Assembly: GCA_030037575.1 (NCBI GenBank)
Contig: JASHRB010000509.1
Location: forward strand, 1-10,857
Length of the DNA: 10,857 nt
From: Candidatus Sulfotelmatobacter sp.
GTDB taxonomy: Bacteria; Acidobacteriota; Terriglobia; Terriglobales; Acidobacteriaceae
Direction of reading: 5' to 3'
Both the position numbers and the translations under genes were made by a program. Under the pieces are notes generated by a model. The model was not told the DNA's origin. It did not search any database and saw only the letters and a program-made list of their open reading frames with translations. Below are positions 5,328 through 10,857 of this stretch, piece by piece. Position 1 is the first letter of the stretch; the number at the start of each line of letters is the position of its first letter.

Positions 5328-7253
5328 ATGAGCTACACGGTCTTGGCGCGCAAATACCGTCCGCAGAAATTCTCGGAAGTCATCGGACAAGAGCACGTCA
5401 CCCGCACCTTGCAAAACGCGCTCGCACAAGGGCGCACGGCGCACGGGTACATTTTCAGCGGACATCGCGGCATCGGTAAAACCACGGTTGCGCGCATTCT
5501 GGCGGCGGCGCTGAATTGCCGATCGTCGAATACGCCGGTTGTGGAACCGTGCGGAATTTGCGAATCCTGCACCGAGATTCGCAGCGGAAACTCGGTCGAC
5601 GTGATTGAGATCGATGCGGCTACGAATCGCGGCATCGATGAAATTCGCGAACTGCGAGAGGCCGCGCGTTATCGTCCTGCGCGCGACCGCTTCAAGATTT
5701 ATATTCTCGACGAAGCCCACCAGATCACCGATGCTGCGTTCAATGCTCTGCTCAAAACGCTGGAAGAGCCGCCGGACCACATCGTATTTATGCTGGCGAC
5801 CACCCAGCCGGAAGACATACCGCAAACGATTCGATCGCGCTGCCAGCACTTCAGTTTTCGTGCGGTCAAGTTCGGTGACATCGTGGGGCAACTGCGCGAC
5901 CTGGTAAGCCGGGAGAAAATCGAGGCCGACGACCAGGCACTCGCGCTGCTCGCCGAAGCGGGCGATGGATCGATGCGCGACGCGCTCTCGATCCTCGATC
6001 AGGCGATTGCCTGGTCGAGTGGAAAGCTTACGGCCGAAGAGGTGCAAAATCTTGTTGGCGCGGCGCCGGCGCATCTTCTGGAAGAAGTGATGCAGGCGGT
6101 GGCGCGGGGGGCAAGCGACCAAGTTCTCGGCTCCGTCGACCAGCTGATCAGCGGGGGCCACAGTCCCACGCATTTCGCGCGCCAGATGGTGCGCTTTCTG
6201 CGCAACGCAACGGTCGCGCAGATTGCCGGCAAAGACTCCTCCCTCTTGCAGATTTCCAGCGATGAACGCGAGCGCGTGGCCCGGGTGGCGGAGCTGTTCA
6301 GCGAGGAAGATCTCACCCGCCATTTGCAAATCATGCTGCGCACTTATGGCGAATTGGGCTACAAGCAGGAGCAGCGATTTCATCTTGAGTTGGGCCTGCT
6401 CAAGATGGCGCACGCACAGCGGCTGTTGCCGATCGAACAGTTGCTCAGCGCGGTTGCCGGTTCATCGAGCGGATCAGTCCCGGGCGCGGCTACGCCGCGC
6501 GGTTCTGGTCGTCCGTCGCTTGTGTCTTCGGCTACGGGCAAAGCGGATGAACCGGGGCGGACGGGTTCGAACTCTTCTGCTCGACCCGGTTTGGTATCGC
6601 CGTTTGCCGCCGATTCCGCTCGCAAAAGCGGGCCTCGACAGGAAAGCTCGAACGATGCTCCTGCGGCTGCGCGGACCGCGGCCGGTGCAACTGTTCACGC
6701 GCCGGTTGTAATGGGAGCAACCGCGCTGGCTGATCCGGGTGAACCTCGCTCGCACCTTCAGGTCGCGGCACAGGCCGCCTCCCCCGACGACTCGGAGCTT
6801 CGATCGGCACAAGCTCCCGATTCCGGAAGGCAAAGCGAAGCACAGTCTTCGGCACTGATCGAGAAGCTGCAACGCGCCGTGCTCGAGGGGTTGGCGGACG
6901 GCCATCAGCGACTTTTGGCTTCGATGCTGGAACGCGGTACTTGGTCGATAGAAGGAAATGAAGTAGTGATAAGAATTTCCGAGTCGCAAACTGTGCTCGA
7001 TATGTCGTTCGGAGCGGAGGCGCGAGGTCTGGCGGCTGCGTCGGCGGGCGGAGTTCTGGGGCGCGCGATCAAGCTGAGAATCGTCCCCGGCGCGAATGTC
7101 GAACCGCAGGAGCGAGGGAATGGTGGCTCCCAGCCGAATTCATCGTATCGAAACGGCCGGACGCGCGCCGAAAATGACGCCGTGGTTCGCCGGCTGCAAG
7201 AGAAATTTGGTGCGCAAATTCGTACGGTGATCGATTACAGGGAAAAGCGGTAG
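5328..7253 (+). CDS. dnaX: DNA polymerase III subunit gamma/tau (clamp loader)
   Basis: This 641-residue protein is the ATPase core of the clamp loader, which opens the beta sliding clamp and ties polymerase III to the helicase at the replication fork. It starts with the family signature YTVLARKYRPQKFSEVIGQ (3-21). The Walker A is GHRGIGKT (45-52) and Walker B is ILDEAH (126-131). A zinc module of four cysteines (64, 75, 78, 81) lies between them, and the SRC sensor/arginine-finger motif is at 170-172. The AAA+ domains and the oligomerisation domain run to about residue 375. A disordered Ser/Gly/Ala/Pro linker follows at 378-507, then a C-terminal tau-type domain at 508-641. The linker DNA contains inverted repeats (listed separately). 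No A-AAA-AAG slippery site is visible, so a frameshift-made gamma form is not indicated. It heads a dnaX-ybaB-recR cluster. Confidence 0.97.
   Translation: MSYTVLARKYRPQKFSEVIGQEHVTRTLQNALAQGRTAHGYIFSGHRGIGKTTVARILAAALNCRSSNTPVVEPCGICESCTEIRSGNSVDVIEIDAATNRGIDEIRELREAARYRPARDRFKIYILDEAHQITDAAFNALLKTLEEPPDHIVFMLATTQPEDIPQTIRSRCQHFSFRAVKFGDIVGQLRDLVSREKIEADDQALALLAEAGDGSMRDALSILDQAIAWSSGKLTAEEVQNLVGAAPAHLLEEVMQAVARGASDQVLGSVDQLISGGHSPTHFARQMVRFLRNATVAQIAGKDSSLLQISSDERERVARVAELFSEEDLTRHLQIMLRTYGELGYKQEQRFHLELGLLKMAHAQRLLPIEQLLSAVAGSSSGSVPGAATPRGSGRPSLVSSATGKADEPGRTGSNSSARPGLVSPFAADSARKSGPRQESSNDAPAAARTAAGATVHAPVVMGATALADPGEPRSHLQVAAQAASPDDSELRSAQAPDSGRQSEAQSSALIEKLQRAVLEGLADGHQRLLASMLERGTWSIEGNEVVIRISESQTVLDMSFGAEARGLAAASAGGVLGRAIKLRIVPGANVEPQERGNGGSQPNSSYRNGRTRAENDAVVRRLQEKFGAQIRTVIDYREKR
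6484..6591 (+). repeat. nested inverted repeats inside the dnaX linker
   Basis: A perfect 7-bp stem GCGCGGC/GCCGCGC with a TAC loop sits at 6484-6500. A second stem AACCGGG (6550-6556)/CCCGGTT (6585-6591) encloses the palindrome GTTCGAAC (6564-6571). All lie in the stretch encoding a low-complexity linker, where an in-frame repeat insertion would be tolerated. Whether it is a dispersed element cannot be told from one copy. Confidence 0.45.
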
Positions 7254-7262
7254 AAACAAACC

Positions 7263-7565
7263 ATGGGCGGATTCAATCTGCAAGAGCTGATGTCGAAGGC
7301 CAAGGCGCAGTATGAAACCCTGCAAAAAAGAATGCAGGAGACCATCGTCGAGGCGTCGTCGGGGGGAGGAACGGTCACGGTAAAAATGGATGGGCGCAAA
7401 CAGATTCTCAGCCTGCGCATCGATCCCGAGGCCGTGAAGTCGGGCGACGTCGAAATGCTCCAGGATCTGATTCTGGCGGCCATCAACGAAGCCGGGCGCA
7501 AGATCGACGCGCAAATGCAATCGACGGTCGGCGGATTGCTGGGTGGGCTGGGCCTCGGCATGTAA
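7263..7565 (+). CDS. ybaB: YbaB/EbfC family nucleoid-associated protein
   Basis: This 100-residue protein is of the YbaB/EbfC family, a homodimeric DNA-binding protein of the nucleoid. The N-terminal helix FNLQELMSKAKAQYETLQKR (4-23) is an amphipathic coiled-coil segment. It is followed by the beta hairpin GGTVTVKMDGRKQILSLRID (35-54) and a C-terminal helix LQDLILAAINEAGRKI (66-81). The length and the Gly-rich C-terminus (GGLLGGLGLGM) are normal for the family. It starts 9 bp after dnaX, with only a weak purine stretch upstream, and is followed by recR. The dnaX-ybaB-recR order is widely conserved and supports the assignment. The role of the family in recombination or repair is inferred from this linkage. 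Confidence 0.95.
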   Translation: MGGFNLQELMSKAKAQYETLQKRMQETIVEASSGGGTVTVKMDGRKQILSLRIDPEAVKSGDVEMLQDLILAAINEAGRKIDAQMQSTVGGLLGGLGLGM

Positions 7566-7591
7566 ACCCTGCGCCCACGATGGACTGTCCT

Positions 7592-7674
7592 GTCATCCCA
7601 CGGGCAGTGAAGGAGGCGATGGATTCTCTCCTTGCCGGCGAAGTGCATATACGCTTGGCGGCGCTCAGAATGAC
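7592..7674. repeat. hairpin-rich repeat-like element between ybaB and recR
   Basis: The 152-bp gap between ybaB and recR is unusual inside this cluster. It is bounded by GTCAT (7592-7596) and ATGAC (7670-7674), and contains AAGGAG (7610-7615) pairing with CTCCTT (7628-7633). The right edge CAGAATGAC and the left TGTCATCC resemble the ends of intergenic repeats of the type GTCATNCTGAG...CAGAATGAC that I recall from several soil bacteria. The match is degenerate, so family membership is inference. Confidence 0.45.
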
Positions 7675-7717
7675 GAAATCGTAGTGCCGTGGAAACGTGA
7701 AATTCAGGGAATTCCAA

Positions 7718-8317
7718 ATGGCCAAATTCGCCGAGCCCATGTCGCGCCTGATTGACGAGCTCAAAAAACTTCCGGGGGTGGGCTCGAAAAGTGCCCAGCG
7801 GTTGGCATTCCACATTCTGCGTTCGAGTCCGGAAGATGCGGAAGCCCTGGCCACTGCCGTGCGAGATGTCAAAGCAAATTTGCGTTTGTGCTCGGTGTGC
7901 AACAACATTACCGACGTCGATCCCTGCGCATACTGCACCAGCGCAACACGCAACCAACGTCTGGTGTGCGTGATCGAAGAGCCGACGAATATCGCCGCCA
8001 TCGAAAAAACTAAGCATTTTAACGGCGTCTTTCATGTGCTGCATGGCACGATCTCGCCGCTTCACGGCATCGGTCCGGAACAGTTGCGCATTTCCAATCT
8101 GATCTCTCGCGTCGAAGCGGGCAACGTAGATGAGGTGATCATCGCCACCAATCCCACGGTCGAGGGCGAGGCCACCGCAACCTATCTTTCGCAACAATTG
8201 CGGCACGCGGGGCTAAAAATTACGCGCATAGCCATGGGTGTCCCGGTGGGCAGCGATATCGAATACACTGACGAGATCACCATGCTGAAAGCCATGGAAG
8301 GCCGGAGAGAGCTGTAG
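7718..8317 (+). CDS. recR: recombination mediator RecR
   Basis: This 199-residue protein acts with RecF and RecO to load RecA onto SSB-coated gapped DNA. The N-terminal helix-hairpin-helix DELKKLPGVGSKSAQRLAFH (13-32) is followed by a four-cysteine zinc module (Cys58, 61, 70, 73) and a Toprim domain (about 82-175). The Toprim domain includes VCVIEEP (83-89) and IIATNPTVEGEATA (141-154). The C-terminal SDIEYTDEITMLKAMEGR is typical and the length is standard. The frame also contains a GTG at 7697, but AGGGA lies 7 bases before the ATG at 7718 and the family normally begins MAKF or similar, so 7718 is chosen. It follows ybaB after a repeat-like gap, so it could have its own promoter. No clear terminator is visible downstream. 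Confidence 0.97.
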   Translation: MAKFAEPMSRLIDELKKLPGVGSKSAQRLAFHILRSSPEDAEALATAVRDVKANLRLCSVCNNITDVDPCAYCTSATRNQRLVCVIEEPTNIAAIEKTKHFNGVFHVLHGTISPLHGIGPEQLRISNLISRVEAGNVDEVIIATNPTVEGEATATYLSQQLRHAGLKITRIAMGVPVGSDIEYTDEITMLKAMEGRREL

Positions 8318-8467
8318 AAATGCACGGCGCCAGTCCGCAACCGGGAAACAGTACGCTCCGAAGATTCACCATCTTCTGACCAGTGGTGCCCGCCTCGAAC
8401 GGCAGTTCTCTTTTGGGTAAAGGCCGACAAGATACGACTCCTGTCCGATATCAATGCTGGAGGAACT

Positions 8468-9420
8468 GTGAAGCTTGCGCCGCTCGTATTGCCGCTTTTC
8501 GGATTGGCCGCAGTCCCGCCTCAGGGGGCAACATCGCGGGCCCCGACGACCCGTGCCGGTTCGGTCTTTCCGGCCATACCCACACCCAATCAAAACTTCG
8601 ACAACCGACTTCAAGCCGCGTTTGCGTCCTTCCCTAACCATATTTGGACCGTGGGACAATCGACGATTCAATTTGATGGGGCGGCCTGGACTGCGTTTTC
8701 CGTGCCGCTCATCAAAGGCGATAACGCTCGATATCTCGCCGGCACGGTGGACCTCTCTCCAACCCCGGCGTGGGCCGCCGGTACGATCAACGTCGGGGAA
8801 GCAAATCCGGGGCCGGTCCTCGAGCACCGGAACGGAACAAAAGGGAACGAGTTTCCAGGTCCCAAGTTCGGCGGGGCAGAGCCAGCCAGCATTTTCGCCA
8901 TGGCTTCCACCTCCGCAGATGACCTATGAGTGATCGGTAGCCTGCTGATCGACGAGGAGCAGCTGTATTTTCCCTGATGGGGGCATCGGCCGACGCCAGC
9001 AGCCATGCGTGGGCGGTGGGTTTTTCCACGTCCGTGCCCCGTCGGCAACAAGTTCCGACGCTTGCTTTGATCGAACACTTCGATGGCACGCTTGGAGGGT
9101 TGCATCCAGTCCTGACGTGGGACCGCTTTTTCGGATTGAGGGCGAGTTCGCCGCACGACATCCGGGCGTTTGGCTCGTTTTTCGCAGATGACGGTTCGGG
9201 GCACCAAACTACGCTGCTTTTGCATGGGGATGGCCAAGCCGGGAGCATCGCGCCTAGCCCCGATCCGACCAAAGGCGGGTTTTATCCGATCTCCTTTTTG
9301 CCGGAGTCGCGCCCTGGGCGGGCAACGTCTGGATTTTTGGAACCGAGAATGAGGCTGCGCATTCCGGAACTTTGGCCAACCATACAACTATGGGGGAGCA
9401 ATTTTTAGATGACCGGCTCC
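8468..9420 (+). pseudogene. decayed secreted WxxG-repeat beta-propeller protein
   Basis: The reading starts with GTG at 8468, four bases after a strong GGAGG (8459-8463), and a signal-peptide-like MKLAPLVLPLFGLAAV. Six propeller-type repeats can be followed: IWTVG, AWAAG, (stop)VIG, AWAVG, IRAFG and VWIFG. They lie in three frames: frame 2 (8468 to about 8965, with TGA at 8927-8929 and 8975-8977), frame 1 (about 8965-9287) and frame 3 (9288 on). The first TGA sits where Trp is expected (DDL-W-VIG). Trp is also missing from HRNGTKG, IRAFG and HGDGQAG, where related repeats read HWNGTKW, IWAFG and HWDGQAW. The last recognisable piece is NVWIFGTENEAAHSGTLANH. Its 3' end runs into the opposite-strand nuclease-like gene. 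It resembles the WAVG-repeat secreted proteins common in Acidobacteriota; the binding target is unknown. The first part might still be translated. Confidence 0.7.
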
Positions 9421-9984
9421 GCTTGTATTCAGTTCAGGCGCAGAGTACGGATCTAAGAATACATTGCTTTCGTCTTCCACCGCGACCATACCTTCCGGAA
9501 GACTGCCGCGATTGTATTCGGCCAGGCGATTCTTCCACTTGAGAAAATCGGTAATGCTTTGCGGTTCGATGCGCACTTCCACGCGACGCAGACTGGCGAG
9601 CAGCAGGTTCATTTCATAGCGAAAACCGGTTGCGCTGCGAAAATTCTTGGCCGATTCGACCGCCAGGTCGACGCGGGCGCCGCGGAGTTCGAGCCATCCC
9701 CAACCCGCGGGCCGCTCTTCCCGGCGAATCGAGCCGGCGGGAACGAGATAGAAACGCTCGCAGCCGACTCCCTGCTGCGGTTTGAGGCGAAAAGGCTTGG
9801 CGCGATCAGCCAGAAAGTCGGCTCGTGTAACTTTGCATTCGACGAGCACCGAGTGGCAGGCGCGCTTCCAGCCGATGGCGTCGGGCATCTCGCCGCTCAC
9901 ACACCCCTGCTCGGAAAGCACTACCCCGCAGCCGTAGCCGCGCAGCCAGCGCACCGCCTTCTCTACCATTTGCGAGTGAGTCAC
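9388..9984 (-). CDS. PD-(D/E)XK nuclease-superfamily protein (MmcB-like), unknown role
   Basis: The likely protein has 198 residues. It begins with helix THSQMVEKAVRWLRGYGC (2-19). Next come SEQG (24-27), MPDAIGW (33-39), VLVECKVTRADFLAD (46-60), GCERFYLVPAGSI (74-86) and PAGWGWLEL (92-100). Asp35 followed by Glu49-x-Lys51 on a strand is the PD-(D/E)XK nuclease core, with Glu25 in a preceding helix as often seen. The FYLVPAG and PAGWG motifs recur in related uncharacterised proteins, some of phage origin. The substrate is unknown; a DNA repair or restriction role is inference. The start is uncertain: GTG at 9984 gives the most family-like N-terminus (MTHSQMVEKA), ATG at 9969 is an alternative and TTG at 10053 the longest; none has a good Shine-Dalgarno. 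The last 50 residues look non-conserved and overlap the pseudogene on the other strand. It sits alone between two relics. Confidence 0.72.
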   Translation of the reverse strand: MTHSQMVEKAVRWLRGYGCGVVLSEQGCVSGEMPDAIGWKRACHSVLVECKVTRADFLADRAKPFRLKPQQGVGCERFYLVPAGSIRREERPAGWGWLELRGARVDLAVESAKNFRSATGFRYEMNLLLASLRRVEVRIEPQSITDFLKWKNRLAEYNRGSLPEGMVAVEDESNVFLDPYSAPELNTSGAGHLKIAPP

Positions 9985-10052
9985 GATATTCAGTTGTAGT
10001 TGCGTCTGGGAGCGAGCGAAAGTAACTGGGAAGCTTCGGGAGCACTGGCTCA

Positions 10053-10425
10053 AGAAAAAAGATCAGGAAAATCGACTTGCAGGATGGCGAACTCGAAGCC
10101 GTGGTTGCGGTACTGGGAGGCAGGCGCCCACACTCGGCCGTTCCCTATCGAATGATCGAGACCTGCGGGAGGCGACTGGCGACGGCGTTCCGCCTGCGGT
10201 CCTCGAGCAGCTTATGCGCGCTTCGGGATTGATCTTGAGAGATTCTCCATGCTCTCGAGCTTTCCCCGCGCAGCTGCAACGCCGGAGGCGCAGCGGAAAG
10301 CTGACACGGTACGACTCTGACCGGCTGTACCGGCCGGCGCGTCTGGTGGCCATCGCCAACCGGTATCTTGGGGATCAGGAGCGTGGTCAATCCTGAACAT
10401 GTGGACTTCAAAACGATTGGGATAG
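10053..10425 (+). pseudogene. relic of Xre/MbcA/ParS (DUF2384) antitoxin
   Basis: No frame is intact, but the pieces assemble into one protein if frame changes are allowed. Frame 3, 10053-10121, gives IDLQDGELEAVVAVLGG. Frame 2 from 10121 gives LGRSLSNDRDLREATGDGV and PPAVLEQLMRASGL. Frame 3, 10239-10274, gives EILHALELSPRS. Frame 2, 10274-10381, gives LQRRRRSGKLTRYDSDRLY and RPARLVAIANRYLGDQE. Frame 1, 10381-10422, gives AWSILNMWTSKRLG, then TAG. Together this follows the antitoxin of RES-Xre toxin systems: VLGG, a DL..A...G(L/V)P segment, LS.R(T/S)LQRRR..GKL...ESDRL.R.ARL.A.A...(L/F)GD.E.A and WL. No RES-domain toxin is visible next to it. I see no start codon with a ribosome-binding site. 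It is an inactive remnant unless the breaks are sequencing errors. Confidence 0.6.
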
Positions 10426-10482
10426 GCGCAACCGAACCTCTCAGCTAGGCTTCGCGCATGTTCCGGAAGTCGCGCCGCGGCG

Positions 10483-10857
10483 TTAGTGGTGGGACACGGA
10501 CATCTTTGCCTGCCGCATCGCCTTCACCAAAATCGACCTATGCAGAACCGTTTCCAATAAGTGGCGTTCGGCGGCGATGGCTGGGGCGGAGCGTCCCAGG
10601 GGCGTATAACCTTCGGCGGCAATCGTGAGCGGCTGGTGGGGAGCCAAACCGACCACCTTCGGTTGAAATCCGTTCATGCTCTTTTTGCGGTGCGCCAGGC
10701 TTTTGGGCTTGGGTTCGGGGCCATTACCAGGGTGTTCTAATTGAACGCGGAGAATGCGGCCATCATGCGCGGCGTCCAGTGCGTTGGCAAGACGCAGAAT
10801 TGCGGCCAACTGAATGGTTGCCTTCTGCTCGCCAGGGAGCAGGTCGCGCAATAGTTT
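10483..10857 (-). CDS. Ppx/GppA-type phosphatase, C-terminal part (partial)
   Basis: The frame is open to the window edge, so the gene continues upstream beyond base 10857. The apparent TTG start at 10851 lies inside the gene, since codons for Lys-Leu precede it. The visible 124 residues contain LAAILRLANALDAAHDGRI, which matches the HD-like C-terminal domain of exopolyphosphatase/pppGpp phosphatase (Ppx/GppA) proteins. Further on, APAIAAERHLLETVLHRSI is a family-like C-terminal segment. These enzymes cut inorganic polyphosphate or pppGpp in the cytoplasm. The catalytic actin-like N-terminal domains are outside the window, so the activity cannot be judged. An HD-domain protein of another kind is possible. 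A perfect palindrome CGCCGCGGCG (10473-10482) directly follows its stop codon. Confidence 0.72.
   Translation of the reverse strand, partial: KLLRDLLPGEQKATIQLAAILRLANALDAAHDGRILRVQLEHPGNGPEPKPKSLAHRKKSMNGFQPKVVGLAPHQPLTIAAEGYTPLGRSAPAIAAERHLLETVLHRSILVKAMRQAKMSVSHH

Noticed and set aside
5271..6413. Long minus-strand open frame (380 codons) opposite dnaX
   Set aside because: It is the antisense shadow of dnaX in GC-rich DNA. Its protein is His/Arg-rich with no motif, and dnaX itself is certain.
6460..6850. Programmed frameshift in dnaX producing a gamma subunit
   Set aside because: No A-AAA-AAG or similar slippery run is seen around the linker. The other open frame there is Arg-rich and looks like a shadow of the GC-rich sequence.
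7235..8206. Long minus-strand open frame opposite ybaB and recR
   Set aside because: It spans two conserved genes on the other strand and a repeat-like gap, with no recognisable domain.
8927..8929. TGA decoded as tryptophan (recoding) in the propeller gene
   Set aside because: TGA is used as a normal stop by hemQ and the YeiH-type gene here, and the same propeller gene has a second TGA, frameshifts and other lost Trp codons, so decay is simpler.
10473..10482. CGCCGCGGCG palindrome as a terminator for the Ppx/GppA-like gene
   Set aside because: It has no loop and no following T-run on the minus strand, and such palindromes are common in GC-rich DNA.
10483..10851. Complete small 122-residue protein starting with TTG at 10851
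   Set aside because: The frame stays open to the window edge and the sequence matches the C-terminal part of a larger Ppx/GppA-like protein, so the start is artificial.
1..10857. CRISPR arrays, tRNA or rRNA genes, intact transposases
   Set aside because: No regularly spaced repeats, cloverleaf-like segments, rRNA stretches or transposase motifs were recognised on either strand.

Overview
The window looks like a chromosomal segment of a GC-rich, diderm soil-type bacterium, most likely of the phylum Acidobacteriota. This is inferred from gene content and style: a HemQ-type coproheme decarboxylase, a classic dnaX-ybaB-recR cluster, a WxxG-repeat beta-propeller relic and a small His/Tyr-rich secreted protein. 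No rRNA, tRNA, CRISPR array or intact transposase was seen.

Left part (1-1800): the last 19 codons of an upstream gene, a small secreted His/Tyr-rich protein (188-451), and, convergent to it, a secreted probable beta-propeller protein with a cysteine cluster (512-1789, minus). Next (1903-3359, plus): hemQ, the last enzyme of the coproporphyrin-dependent heme pathway, followed after 155 bp by a small carboxymuconolactone decarboxylase/AhpD-like protein with a CPYC motif. Convergent to these, with only a 3-bp gap, is a minus-strand group: STAS anti-sigma-factor antagonist (4780-5130), YeiH-type membrane transporter (3767-4690) and an alkyltransferase-like DNA-lesion-binding protein (3363-3767). 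The last two overlap by one base and are probably translationally coupled.

Middle (5328-8317, plus): a replication and repair cluster, dnaX (clamp-loader tau), ybaB/ebfC (nucleoid-associated) and recR (recombinational repair). dnaX has a perfect TATAAT 14 bases before its ATG and no visible Shine-Dalgarno, suggesting a nearly leaderless transcript. Its disordered linker carries nested inverted repeats, and a hairpin-rich repeat-like stretch separates ybaB from recR.

Right part (8318-10857) is an eroded accessory stretch. It holds a six-repeat WxxG beta-propeller pseudogene broken by stops and frameshifts, in which many expected Trp codons are lost. It also holds a minus-strand PD-(D/E)XK nuclease-like orphan (9388-9984) and, in what first looks like empty DNA (10053-10425), a relic of an Xre/MbcA/ParS (DUF2384) antitoxin that reads well only if four frameshifts are allowed. 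The window ends inside the 3' part of a minus-strand Ppx/GppA-like gene. No complete novel system is visible; the most interesting material is these relics and the repeat-like elements.
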